From assembly GCF_026745355.1 (NCBI RefSeq), contig NC_079206.1, forward strand, positions 48,734,448-48,798,447: a stretch of DNA of 64,000 nucleotides, read 5' to 3'. Every line of letters begins with the position of its first letter. Position 1 is the stretch's first letter. A model generated the notes under the pieces. That model saw only the letters and a list, made by a program, of their open reading frames with translations, was not told the DNA's origin and searched no databases. The translations under genes and the position numbers were made by a program. This document shows positions 1 to 12,474 of the stretch, piece after piece. This DNA comes from Beta vulgaris subsp. vulgaris (taxonomy: Eukaryota; Streptophyta; Magnoliopsida; Caryophyllales; Amaranthaceae).

Positions 1-2900
1 CACCTGCAGCAGTAATAAAAGTGAATGCAGATGAGAAGGTGGGTGATGATGGATGGGTAAGATTGGGTGTTGTTACCACTTGCCAGGGATAGTTCGGGGA
101 GTGAGCTTTGGGATGCTACTCGTCGATGTCGTGCGTGCCGCGTGGTGGCCTACTGGCCTCCCGAGGTTGCAGAAGGGAAAGTGTCGTTGTTTGGTGCAAG
201 ACTGCTAAACTACTAGACTACTAGACTAGCCCAACGCCATACACCCCATGAGCGATCTTCGAAACCGACTGCCAAAGCTTGGTCTCTAAGCTCTCTAAAG
301 GAGCCATCGATCTTCTTCTTTGATCTAAGATACAATATTGGAAGATACCTTTTTTATTTGCAAAAATTGTTGTTTGTTGTTTGGTCACATGTGTAGGCAA
401 TACGGATGACAACAGTGTGGCTCATCACTTCGCAGGAATCATTTCTTTTGGTGTAGAGCAACAGTGAGCGCCATGTTCCTCCCCAAGTTGCATCTTATGT
501 TCTCATGGATGTTCGACCTATTACTCAAAATATGAACAACACCTTTCCAATATTGCTAAAATTTAATAATTAATATTAAAGTATGGTACGTGCAAGACAC
601 GTGTATTGGTGACGTCGAAAGTTCTGGACGCTTTTGGGCAATGCGGGATTTCGTTATGTGTATTACATCGCCTACAGCAAAGTGTCGACGTACAAGCAAG
701 GTTCTTGTAGTAGTGCACGATCTCAATGAATCGGGAGTTTTTAAATTTTTAATCAGTTTGTCTAACTAAATCAAGGATTTTATAATTTTTCCAAATATTT
801 AGCTGGGAGGGAAGTAAATGTGTGATGTAAATTCTTACTTCCTTATTTTTGTTATGCCTTCTCTATCTTTTTATTTGTTTTGATTAATTAGGTAGTTACA
901 TATCTTTTTATATTTTTCTTTTTCTATTTTTTTTTTTTTTGTGTCTCACCCCTGTTACCATATACAATGGAGATATAGCCTAAATCGCATGTAATGCGTG
1001 AGATAACTTTCTAATATTAGTACTAAAATTTAAGTCTTAAAAATAGTAATGCCGATTGATGAAATTTCATGTAAAAAACAGAAATTACAACACATTGAGA
1101 TAATGACAAACAAATGATAATTTAAAATTGTCAAAAATTTAAAAGAAATTTACAAAATAAAAACTTAAAAAATTCATCAAAAATACTAAAAAAAAGATTG
1201 ATTAAGAGTGTGAAGTAAGGTCAACACATATGTCATGATGATTGTAATAATTGACGACGACGACGATGTTTTGTAACATAGTGTTTCCTAGGGATAAGAG
1301 ACATCTCCGACTAATTGACGATAGAAAACAATTAGTTGCAAATACAATATTTACATTACAAAAGAAAAAAAAGGAGAGACAAGTTCGATAGTGAAATAGA
1401 AGATCAGAATATCGACATTTATATACCCATCAAGTAACTAAATTCATGGATTTATGTGAATGTTTCTATGAATTGTAAAAAAAATGATTTATTTGTGCAT
1501 GAGAAAATTGATGTATTAACGGGTTAAGTGATGAATTGAGGATGGATTTGTTAATTAAAATCGCTAATTTGGGAATTTTTTTATTTAGAAAAAAAATTAA
1601 TTAATTGATTAATTGAATCAATTAAAGACTTAAATTAAGGACTAATTGTAACAACTTGTCCTTCTACTACTAAGATACTAAATAATATCTACTCTAGATT
1701 GAATAAAACAATAAATAAAGATAATCTCAAACTAAAGTTTCATAGGTTTCAAATGAGATATCTCAAACATTATAATTCTAATAAAAAGGAACATTCCAAA
1801 ATATCATAGAAAACAACATCATCCGAAACTACGAGACATGCAAGTCTCCCATAACATCTCAAATAAAACTAAATATTTTTGAGGTCTAGCATAACATAGG
1901 ACTCCCTATTGTCTGCATACAACTCATTTACCAAACAGACTACAAGCAATTTCTTCTCATCATTAGCTACCCACACTTTGCTAGCCCAAGTAGTCACAAG
2001 TCTAGCAGTCATTTTCATTCACAATGATATATTAAATAATTTCATAGTTAGTGAGGAATAACTAGCAGTTCTCCCTAAACAAAAGAAATCAAAGCATAAT
2101 TCAGACATAGATTAATAAGAAAGGAAGGCATACTATCAAAACAATTATAACATGGATTAAATGATTATTTGTTATACAATTTTGCAATTGCAATGGATTC
2201 TTATTTGGGATCTACACCGTCAAATAAATATATCTCTTGCAAACCCAATAAATCGATGCTCTCCTAAAAGGTTTTACGATTCACCAAACAACATAGATTA
2301 TGGGTTACTGAAGGAGAAAAAATTAATTTGCTTTTTGTGGGAGCTCCACTATACCTCCCTTGGTATGTTTTACAATACTAGATTTTTTTTGCACGCTACG
2401 CGTGCAGTGACATTTTAGGCATATAACTATTACTTGGTATTAAAAGAAATGAAGAATAAAATTATGAAAGTACGTATCTACGTTTTTTAAGTATTTAAAT
2501 ACTTACAAATAGTATTTAAAAATATTTTTAAAGTAACTATAAGTGATAAAATTACGTATTTAAATGATAAAAAGCTTGCCAATAATTGAAATGCGTATTG
2601 AAATTTGAAACTTTTGAAATACTTCAATAGCATACAAAAGGGGAAAAAGGAAATAGAACATCTTAACCAAACATTTGGACAAGCTTTTCGAAAAAGAGCC
2701 AAATTAAAACAAAATTCCATTAATTGAGGAAAAAGAGACATACTACAATAATAATTAAAGGAACCTTTGAGGGATTTTCAGAAGATCAGGAACAAACATA
2801 CAAGAGAAGCGGTGGGATATAATGATATGATCCTCTAATCAAACTCCTGATGCCCTTCATTCATCAGAGTCGACCCCACAAAAGGCCTTCCCAAATTTAC
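1..2900. other. AT-rich intergenic spacer
   Basis: No gene is supported here. The first 500 bases are more GC-balanced and hold a 63-codon minus-strand open frame (221-412) with no recognisable domain. The rest is AT-rich with homopolymer runs and stops in all frames. Short open frames near 2161-2418 and 2487-2741 have coding-unlike composition. The 2500-2900 part lies downstream of the SWEET gene and may hold its polyadenylation region. Confidence 0.5.
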
Positions 2901-3024
2901 ATATCTAACCCAAATCTAATTTTTTTTTCCAATGCCCTTATTCTGAAGGGATTGGGCGTTAAGGGGTAAGAACAAAATGGGTAACAAACCCAAAAGCTTA
3001 GAAACTAATATCAAATGCCCTACT

Positions 3025-6000
3025 TCAAACGGCACACTGAACCAATTGAACAGAAGTTGGGCCGGGTGCTGGCCCACCAACAACCTTGTCGACATCCACG
3101 TTGCATTTTGATGGGCCTTGTGGCGGCCCATATAAATATTCTTGGTGGTCTTTATTACCCAGTTGCTCATCATCAATATCATCATCTTTGTTTCCAGTAA
3201 CTACAACCTCAATTTCTGGAGTTTTCTCATGTGGAGGAATATAATCCTCAGATTCTGTTTTGTTAGGACTGGAATTTATTGTATCTATCTCGACTGTTTC
3301 TTGCTTCACTGGACTTGCAACTTCTGGTAGCTTCTCTTTTTTAGCTTTTATGTCATATTTCCTGTATATTGAATATAATCCCATTTGTGCCACACCAAAC
3401 ATGAACCCCACAACATTTGGAAGCTGCCATTTTTTTTTTTTGCAAAATATGAACAAATAAGTATGATTAATAATATAGTAATTAAGTAATCTAGTATATA
3501 TATATATTGATCCATATGAACCACGAAGGCAGTACAAACAAAGAAGGGGAAGGGGGATTCGAATGTGTGCCCTATCGTTCACAGCACCTAGTCTTAATCA
3601 TTAGGCCAAAACATCCTTGGTAGTAATCAAGTATATATTGATAGAATATGAAAATATTATCTTTAATATTTTTGTATTAGATATACTTTGCATAGTCCGA
3701 TTGTATTTCGGATATGATTTATTGTAAACCTATATATATTAATGATCAATGAACACACTCCGATTAAGGGAATTGACCCGAAATCTAGCATATATCAATA
3801 AGCATATAACGCAAATTAAAACATATGGTTTTGGCCTTTCCCTTGAGAGAAGGGACGCTTAATCTTTATCTCAAAAACATAAATATAATGCAAATTATGG
3901 TTTTATATGTATAAAATTGGACTTACTGTGATGTAAAGATCTTTCTGGACAAATCCATACAAAAACCATATAGTAGCGGTTAATGTGAGACTTATGGACA
4001 AGTTAATTGGCATGTATTCCACGCTCTTTGTGCTTATTACTGTCCTCTGTAAAAAAAACAAATTGATATTTGATAAGTGAAGTGCTAAAGGTTTAATTCG
4101 AGAGTGAAGAGTTAACAAAAATGTTTGTTTGGAGATTTTTTTAGCTTTGGTTAGGTATAATGATTCACTTACCATTACACTCAAAGGTGCAGCAAATACA
4201 CTAATAGAGAACGCGACGCATATCCATCCGAAAACTTGAAGTCGATTTTCCGCTTTAACTAAGTAATGGCAGAAGAGGACAATTGTACAAAACCCGCAAA
4301 AATTCATGAACAAAAGTAGCTTCAGTGTCGATATCTGCAAAAACGAGTAATCACATAAGGTTATGAGGTGAAATTAAGCCGAATGTAGTCCACTGACATA
4401 CCTAGGAATTTACTCATAGGTATATGAATATGTTAGTAGTTAGATTTGTTAATTTTTTTAAAAAATAAAGCTTTGTCAATATTTTTGTCTTCATAAGTTT
4501 GAGTAAGAACTTAGATATGATTGCTAGCTATTTAATCGTTCAATATTTCAATTTAAATAACCACGACTTTAAAAATAAGTTGTTCACTTTAAAAACAATT
4601 GTTTAAGTATATAAACGAGGAAAATTTGAGGGAAAATAATAGAGATAAAGATATTATTTTGAAGCTTTGATCTTTGTGGGCTTATGAATTTGTGGTTGCA
4701 GAGTAATCTTACTTATAAATTTTATTACTTCTAAATTTTTAGTTGCAGACTAATAGCCATAGGCTCATAGGGAATAGTATATAGTAGAACTGTAGAAGTC
4801 TTGAAGATAAATTAAACCTGAGTTAATAATTAAAAGCAAAAAAAAAACTTTGTGGGATTTCGAACTCAAGATCTTTTCATGAATTCATGTATCTTTCTTT
4901 TTCTTTCTGCTGCCAGCATGACAAGCCTTACCATATTATTTTGTTTTTATTATTTTCCAGAAATAATGGAGATATAATACCCCTTGTACCCCTGTAGATC
5001 CGCTTATAAAATATACCACCGATAATGTTTTTAAAATTGCTAACACTTGTGAATGCCACGTGAATGCAGTATGATAACAATCAAAATGTTTCCCAAATAC
5101 TAGGTTTTTTAGCGTTTTTTAGAGAGTAAACAATTTATTTGTATAATTATAAGCATTAACAACAACAACAATAACAATAATAAATAAATAGTAACTATAA
5201 TAATAGAAAAATCTTAACTTTTATTTGAAAAATTGACTAGCCCAGCCACTTTTATTATGTTACTGTGTTGAATATATATTACTTGCAGATGCATGGAATG
5301 ATAATTTATATATGATAATATATATAATATTTCATTAGAAAAACTGACAAACATAGATCAAAAATCAAATCATGTTAATAGAACTAAAGGTAGTGACTTC
5401 AAGTTGAAATATTAAGTTTTGGAAGTGCCGAACAAATAGCATTATGTATGTAATTCAGACTTTCAGTCTTTTCCTTTTCTTAGTTTGAGTACAGTTACTT
5501 TATTATCACCTTCGATGATCCATAGTTTAGTCTATATTTATCAAATACACCTCTTTTCTTGGTACAGTAAATAATGGTACGTTGATGTCTTGATGATATG
5601 TCAATAACCTATCATACGTACCCTTGCTTGCCTTGGTGCATAGGTAATGTATATGGCAACGTAAATGGTCTCAATAATAACTCCAGCAACATTGATGGTG
5701 ATTAGAAGGACAGAATTGCCCTTCAACAATGCATAGTAGATCCATAACATGGCACTGAAGATTGCTACGACATAGGGTACTGATTGGAATCCTTCTGTTG
5801 ATTTTTTCTTGTACACCCGTATAAAAGTTGGCCTGTAATATCGATTGATAAATTTAATCAAATCAACTTTAGCACTATCATTAAAAGTATGATTAGAATA
5901 TACAGTCTCTACTTAGTGGTGTTATCTTATAATAACAATATAAATTCTAGGATTAACTATATTTCATGCATATGAAAAGGGACAAAGTAAACGTCTAAGT

Positions 6001-6954
6001 GAAAAGAATTAATGAACAGGAATACTATAATGATAAAATAATACTTACAGTGGTGCAAGAAACACCATGAAAGAGATGACGTTGCCTGCAACATAATAGG
6101 ATCACACAAGGTGACAAAAATGATTAGTCCTTGTGATCCAAAGCTTAATTGATTGATCAAACTTAAGTAATAATATTATCATGAGGTGGGTTAATAAAGA
6201 ATGACAATATTTTCAGGTGAATTCTGTTCAATTTAGAAGGAAATTTTATGTAAGAAGAAAAAAATATTAATATACATAGTTTCGGCCATTTATATATACA
6301 TGAAGATCATTTCAATAACCTTTTAGAATACTTTGTGAATGTTGTTGAATTAAATTTTTGGTACACCTCAATAAAAGATCTATTTGTTATATCAGTTGCT
6401 AGGAAAGATATAACAAGATTGTTTGTTTTTAATAGCGGTTTCCTTTTAAAACTATAATATACTACAGGTTACATCAATGAGGATCAGACAACGTAAATTG
6501 CCATCTTTGATATAGAAATAGCGCGCCTTCTTACGTTGATAACGCAATAACATGCACTGTTGCCCACTTGCCCTGAAACTTGTAACACCCCAACCAAAAG
6601 CATGCATGATTAAGAAAATTAATATGAATGATGGAAGAGAAACATGCACTTGTTACATCTATCCAAGTGTACCAAGAGATAGATAGACCAATGCGAAATG
6701 AATAGAAAAAAAGAAGGAACTACACTTTTCACTCTTGTAGAAACGAGATTTTTCGTTACTTTAGGAAAAACTGATTGTTTTTTCTCATCTAAAACTATGG
6801 TAATTGAATTAATAAAACGGTTTTCTTTATATGTTTATAAAGATAGAGACACTTATATTGCTTAATGAGCTAAAACTTAATGTTTAAAAAATAAAGGATA
6901 GTATATACCTAGTAGGCCAAAGGCAAAAACCCATGGGTGGTGGATGGTAAACAT
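3025..6954 (-). CDS. SWEET: SWEET bidirectional sugar transporter, clade III type, six exons
   Basis: Predicted membrane sugar uniporter of the MtN3/saliva family. Clade III members typically export sucrose at the plasma membrane. Exons on minus: 6954-6909, 6085-6049, 5832-5622, 4334-4173, 4046-3927 and 3423-3025. All introns are GT-AG, and the parts sum to 975 nt (324 codons plus stop) with no frame break. The start is ATG in [16 protein letters not shown], usual for the family. MtN3 domain 1 is about residues 10-98 and domain 2 about 132-215, with seven hydrophobic segments. Landmarks are [31 protein letters not shown] and LPNVVGF; the pocket Trp and Asn appear retained. The cytosolic tail is long and acidic (about 110 residues after the last helix). 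The usual MPFSLS is MPINLS here. Exon 5 is 120 nt, as in other SWEET genes. Clade is inferred by recall of AtSWEET11-like motifs, not by a tree. Confidence 0.93.
3512..3622 (-). mobile_element. tRNA-derived SINE in the last SWEET intron
   Basis: On minus, an A-box-like stretch (TGGCCTAATGATTAAG, 3592-3607) lies about 30 bases before a B-box-like stretch (CATTCGAATCCC, 3554-3565), the layout of an internal RNA polymerase III promoter in tRNA-derived SINEs. Near-identical sequences flank it: 3486-3511 and 3623-3642 both read GTAATC(T/A)AGTATATAT..ATTGAT, differing mainly in TA-repeat length. These fit a long target-site duplication. The element is short (about 111 bp), lies in the same orientation as SWEET and sits within the 3424-3926 intron. 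No acceptor-stem pairing is evident, so it is not a tRNA gene. Confidence 0.65.
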
Positions 6955-7165
6955 GGCTTGAATATTGGGTAATATGAATTTCTCTCTTTTTTGTATTTGG
7001 GGATTTCCTTCTCTCTTTTTTTTTTTAGTTCTCTACTATTAAACTTAGCTCCCTCTCTTGCTTTGTTTTCCAAGGTTTATTGGGGGTGACAGAAACTTGT
7101 GTTGAGTCTATCAGAAAGAAACACCTGAAAATTCTAATCTGAGGAAGCAGTAAGAATGGATTGGG

Positions 7166-7180
7166 GTGTATATATAGGGA
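7166..7180 (-). promoter_or_regulatory. TATA box of the SWEET gene
   Basis: The minus strand reads CCCTATATATACACC, a strong plant TATA box about 215 bases upstream of the SWEET ATG. It would put the transcription start near 7140 and give a 5' UTR of about 185 bases. The position is the sole support; other TA-rich stretches exist in the region. Confidence 0.55.
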
Positions 7181-7860
7181 GTGAGAGGACCCATCATCAA
7201 ATTATAAACTTGTGTTTATATTTGAGCTCGTCCGTATATGCGTCTGGCATGCAATGGTGGACGGATGGAATGATAGGATCATTTTTATTATGTTGTCAAT
7301 ATCACCCCCCTCATATCTCAAAGCTTCCATAAATTACAAAATTAACTCCATGATAAGAATTTCAATAATTTGTTTCTAAATAAAGTGGCATAGAGTAAAA
7401 GAGTGACAATAGGTGGCAAGGGTGCACCAATTGATATACAATGTCGGCGGAGTACCATTTGTATTCTAAATGAATCTACACTTTATTTAACGTTTTTAAA
7501 AGAATTGACACCCTCAACTTTTTGAATAAGTGATCTCGTTATATGTTTTGGAGAAAAAGTAGTGAACTGTACACTTTTTGGACCATTTGTGCTTTATTGA
7601 TAAGCTTTTCTGGGCATGCTTTGGTTCAATTAATTTGTACTTAATGAAAAAAAGTAAAAAAAAAAAAAAAAAGCTTGTGAAAATAGATTTGTACTTCATT
7701 TGATGGTCTCACCCATCGGGAGACGAGACAAGGTATCAAATATAAATACCATAAGTTGGCTTTTGGGTCTTAAATTACAATTATTCGCGGAAGGTTGTAA
7801 TTGACTAAATCACCTATCACGAAAATTGTAAGTGACCAAATTTTCATAAGATTAATATCG
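7181..7860. other. Upstream region of SWEET, no gene
   Basis: AT-rich spacer with poly-A/T runs (for example around 7655-7675). Probably contains the SWEET promoter and enhancers. No open frame with recognisable content. Confidence 0.4.
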
Positions 7861-9475
7861 GATGCACTTATGATGGGTTTTTAAATAGTACCACAAGTCC
7901 ACGGTCTCTGCTGTTAGCAGATACTTAGCAAATATGGGTCGATCCATAGCGAGAGAAGTTCTATAGATTGATGTTCAATTACTTAACTACTTCCAAGAGA
8001 AAAAATTATTGAATGATTAATAACTAAACTAGATTACAAGGAATGGATATTTGTCAAATAATTAGAAACCTAAGGCAATCGATCGGTCCACCATGCTTAT
8101 ACCAATTAAAGAGAGTCAGCAACTAATAATACTTAGATATAGAGTCGAGCAATTAGAGCAGGTGTTAATCCTATGGTTGGGTCTTAACACTCTCAAGTCA
8201 ACAAATGCAGTATGGCCACTTCACATAATCAGACTCACCAAAGTGTTCTATGCCTCTAAAAGTAGAATCTTGATCAACACAAACAAATATTAGCCAGATT
8301 ACAATTCATAACATAAATCGCAGATGAAAATGAATCACACTAGAATTGCTCTTATCGCAACCTAAATACTAAAAGAAATTAAATGTATAACCATTGCTTC
8401 CCTAACTAAGCACTGGAAATAATACTCACTCATGGCAAAAGTAACAAAAGTAATAACTATTTATATATTCATACTTTGAAGCAATTAAGAATAGTAAAGA
8501 CACAAATACATGAAAGCAACAAAGAACAATGGAAGAATAAATTACCAATTTAAAGGAAAAGGGAAGAACTTGAATTAAAATTGAACAATCTTTAAAGTAT
8601 GCTAATTAGGTCTCAAGACAGAAAACTAGTTTTTAGGAAAACTAATGAAATAAAAGATAAAATTAGGAAAAAGGTCCCTTGCTAAATAATTCACTAAGCT
8701 ATTTATACTAACTCCTAAAAACGAACTAATTTGGAAATAAAAAGTTCGAATTTAGGCTTCTGTGACACCCGTCCGATCCTATCCAGCGGGTCTTCAACAA
8801 CACTAATCTTCAAAGGTTTAGCATAAGAAGGCCCCCGATGAGACCGGACGGACACACCCGATTGCTGGCCCTCAGCAAATTGTGACGGAAAGAGCAGCGC
8901 CTGATCGTGCCCGAGACAAAAGTGGGATTTGGAATAAAGATCGCCCGATAAGATCGGATGACCCTCCAAATATCGTTTTCTTGGCACTTGTCGCCAAGTC
9001 TTCAGTTCTCTTCATACCCTAAGGCTTTAAGCACCCCCGAGCCTCGGGAACTTGTACACCGCGCCTGCTAACTCCTCTTATCCACTGCGGCATCAAGAAT
9101 ACCAGAAAATAGGGAAATAATTCCCTAAAACCTGTAAAGAATCATAAAACAGAAAATCATAACTAGATGGACAATATTAGTATAAAAGAGCTCATAAGAG
9201 CACCATTAACATACATTTCAACTAAAAAGAAGGGGGGAAAACTAGATATAAAATCGTAACATCAAATTCTCCCAAGCTAAACCTTTGCTTATCGTGAGCA
9301 AAGCATGAGATGAACAGGAATACAATTGCTTCACCCCTTTAGATATGAAAACAGAGATCAAAAATAGTTTAAAAGCTCAAAATCATTCAAGTAGGCAAAA
9401 TTCAAGTTCAACTATTCAGATCACTCTAACCACCAATCCCCCAAGCAAACAATTAAATGTGGCTGCTTTACATGA
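7861..9475. repeat. Non-coding repeat-like segment, possible remnant LTR on minus
   Basis: This stretch has no convincing coding frame. The minus frame 8715-8987 (90 codons) is not recognised. On minus, a purine-rich run GCTTGGGAGAATTTGATG (9260-9277) resembles a retroelement polypurine tract. The motif near 7890-7960 (ACAAGTCCACGG and then a GGGTCGATCC stretch) resembles repeated sequences I recall from plant genomes. I infer an old solo LTR or non-autonomous element, but no second LTR or target duplication was found. It ends abruptly where the Tat gag begins at about 9476. Confidence 0.3.
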
Positions 9476-9478
9476 CAT

Positions 9479-10874
9479 TTGGTAGAAGCCTGCATGTGCA
9501 AGTCTTTCGGAGCCACGCTCACCGGTCCCGCTCTCAAATGGCTCGGATCCCTCAAACCAGGGAGCATTGGCAATTTTTCCACCCTAGTCAATAAGTTCTA
9601 TGAGAAGTTCGAAGGCAGTCGTAGCCTGGAAAAGCAGACGAGCGACTTATATGGCGTTGTTCAAGGACATAAAGAATCTGTTCGCGATTATTATAATCAC
9701 TTTAATAAAGAAATGATTAGCATTAGATCTTGATACTAAGACTGCTATTGAATGTTTCAGGAAAGGATTAATCTTGCGATCAAAGCTATACAACCATTTG
9801 ACGAAGTACCCGTGCCAGACGTTCGAGGAAGTCAAGTCGCGAGCATTAGCGCAGATGAGATTGAAGGAAGATGATGCCATCCTCAACACCATATCAACCC
9901 GACGTGCACCAGAGACCCCTGTTGACCGGAAGGCTTTCGTCCCCAAGAAGAATAATGTTATTGACGTTGTCGAAAATGCAGGTAATGACGAAAGGATGGA
10001 GACGTCGACCTTCCCCGATCTAGACTCTTACGGATTTTCCGTCGATGTCGGAGGCATCGTGAATGCTTTGTCCAAAATCGGAGCACCCGTTCGTTAGCCA
10101 AAAAAGAGCGACCGACCGGAATCGCAAAAAGATCAAACAAAGTGGTGTCAGTTCCATCATAACTATGGCCATAAGACGGAGGAGTGCATTGCGTTGCGAC
10201 GAGAGGTCGCGTTCATGCTTAATAAGGGGCACCTTAAAGACCTCTTGAGCGATAAAGGTAAAGCGTCCTTCGGTAGGAATACCGCGCAGTCCGACCCTCC
10301 TGTGTCGCTCACGCACGTAAAGGTAATCAACGTTATTTCTGGTGGGTCTGATGTATGTGGACTAACGTATTCCGCAGCCAAAAGGCTAGCAAGAGAGGGT
10401 ACTCCCTCGTCCGCCGTTTTTAAATCTTGCAGGTCAGCTGAAGAACGCAAGCTCGAAGCAATGGCAATAACCTTTGATGACGATGACGTCTGCGACGTGG
10501 AGCATCACGATGGACTAGTCATATCCCTGACTGTCAGTAATTGCTTGTTGAAGCGGGTGTTAGTCGATGGGGGCAGCTCAGCCAACATCACATTCAAAAG
10601 CGCCCTCGAAGGTATGGGTTTGTGCGATAAAGATATTACTAAAAAATCTACTGTTTTGGTAGGGTTCAGTGGAGAGGCTCAACATACTGTCGGAGAGATC
10701 ACATTGCCAACGCTAGCCAAAGGCGTCAACCTGCCAACCAGATTCAACATTGTCGATTGCCCGTCCGCGTATAACATCATTCTCGACACTCCATGGATAC
10801 ACAAGATGAAGGTCGTCCCCTCAACTTATCAACAGTCGCTGGTGGGGCGTCCAGGAAATAAAGGGCGAGCATAA
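9479..10874 (+). pseudogene. gag-pro: Tat element gag and protease, broken
   Basis: 9479-9733 encodes the middle of a retrotransposon gag domain (GPALKWLGSLKPGSIGNF, then SVRDYYNHFNKE). A frameshift near 9735 moves to the frame running 9774-10874, which has one in-frame TAG at 10095-10097. From 10140 that frame has a zinc-knuckle-like CQFHHNYGHKTEEC. The retroviral-type aspartic protease follows at about 10510-10810: the active-site region reads VDGGSSANITF, where Tat proteases usually have D-x-GSSADI, and the end reads NIILDTPWIHKMKVVPSTY. Another frameshift near 10840 breaks it again (WGVQEIKGEHKSARECY continues in another frame). The N-terminal part of gag is missing. Confidence 0.85.
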
Positions 10875-10939
10875 ATCTGCAAGAGAATGCTATAGTTCGT
10901 CGCTCGAACCCCCAAAAGCGTCCATCTAGCAATTAAAGG

Positions 10940-12474
10940 ATGGATCAGCGCCGACCGCCCAGGGAGCAGGACGTGGATGAAGTGATGCTCGATCCATCCA
11001 TCCCCGATCGTGTCGTTCGAATCGGAGCGACGTTGTCGCAAGAAATACGAGGTCAGTTAGGTGATTTTTTGAAAGCTAACCAAGATTGTTTTGCTTGGTC
11101 CCGAGGATATGACAGGAATCAGTCCTGACGTATCACGCATGAGCTCAACATCGACCCGCTCACAAGCCGTAAAACTGAAAAGACGCAAATTCGCACCGAA
11201 AGGAATCAGTCATCAATAGAGGTTCAAAAGCTGATCGACACGGAAAGATTCGTTAGGTAAATCAGATTGGTTAGCCAATGTCGTGGTGGTCAGCAAAAAG
11301 AACGGGAAGTGGAGAGTCTGCATCAACTTCACAGATTTGAACAAAGCGTGTCCCAAGGATCCATTCCCTCTCCCTCATATAGATGCAATGGTAGACGCGA
11401 CGGCAGGTCACAATAGCTTTTAACGTTCATGGACTCATATTCCGGGTATAACCAAATATTGATGCATTCGGACGATCAGGAAAAGACCGCGTTTGTCACT
11501 GATAAAGGTATATATTGTTATAAGGTCATGCCTTTTGTTTGAAAAATGCAGTGCCACATATCAGCGATGGTTAACCAAATGTTTAAAGACCAACTAGGCG
11601 ACACCATGGAAGTATACATAGACGATATGCTCGTCAAATCCAAGCGAGCAGACGATCACATCCAGCATCTGTCGGAGGCTTTTGATGTCGTGCGAAGGTA
11701 TGGCATGAAATTAATCCCACGAAGTGCACATTTGGAGTGTCTGCAGGAAAGTTCTTAGGGTACGTCGTTACGCAACGAGGAATTGAAGCAAGTCCGGATC
11801 AAATAAAAGCCATCATTAACATTCAATCTCCACAAAGCGTCAAGAAGGTGCAAAAGTTAACCGGTCGTGTAGGCCGCGCTGAATTGTTTCATATCCGAGT
11901 TGTCTGAAAAATGCCATCTATTTTATGACGTTCTAAGAAAGAATAAGGGCTTCGACTGGTCGCAGCGATACGAAGACGCGCTGCAAATACTTAAAAGCTA
12001 CTTAGCGTCGCCGCCATTGCTGTCGAAGCCGAATATCGGAGAGACGTTGCAGCTTTATCTCGCGGTAAGCAATGTGTCCGTCAGTGTTGTCCTGACGTGG
12101 GAAGCAGAAAGCCAGCAGCTACCAATCTAGTATGTCAGTAAGTCTCTGCTAGACGCGGAGACTAGGTATTCTTCATTAGAAAAGCTCATTTTAGCCATAG
12201 TCGTAGCTGTTAAAAAGCTTAGGCACTCTTTTGAAACACATATTGTTATCGTTATGACTAACTATCCTATCAAGTCTGTCTTGCGACACCTAGAATTGAC
12301 AGGACGCATGAGCAAGTGGGCAATAGCACTCAGTGTGTACGACATCCAGTTTCATCCAAGAACAGCTATCAAGTCACAAGCTTTGGCAGATTTTGTGTCA
12401 GACTTTAGCCCAGAGTTGGAAAAGCTTGCGGACGACGAAGTCGCAAAGATTAATCAAGTAAACGACGACTCTTA
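10940..12474 (+). pseudogene. pol: Tat element reverse transcriptase and RNase H, broken
   Basis: 10940-11128 encodes the pre-RT region (DPSIPDRVVRIGATLSQEIRGQ in pieces). The RT follows in several frames: KWRVCINFTDLNKACPKDPF near 11310, and the YIDDMLVKS catalytic box near 11607-11640. The thumb and connection regions are at 11760-11900, and the classical RNase H spans about 12000-12475 (LDAETRYSSLEKL, then SKWAIALSVYDIQFHPRTA). At least five frameshifts and stops separate these pieces, so no functional polymerase can be made. A TAG at 12473-12475 separates this part from the next RNase H. Confidence 0.85.

Noticed and set aside
3015..3460. Plus-strand ORFs overlapping the SWEET last exon
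   Set aside because: Shadows of the minus-strand exon, which has full family support.
3553..3610. A tRNA gene on minus (A and B boxes present)
   Set aside because: No acceptor stem or proper anticodon arm; flanking duplication and intronic location fit a SINE instead.
4850..4960. Second SINE or tRNA-like piece (GATTTCGAACTCAAGATC) in SWEET intron 3
   Set aside because: Only a B-box-like stretch; no A box at proper spacing and no flanking duplication.
9647..10450. Minus-strand ORFs inside Tat gag/protease
   Set aside because: Antisense shadows of the sense gag-pro frames; no independent motifs.
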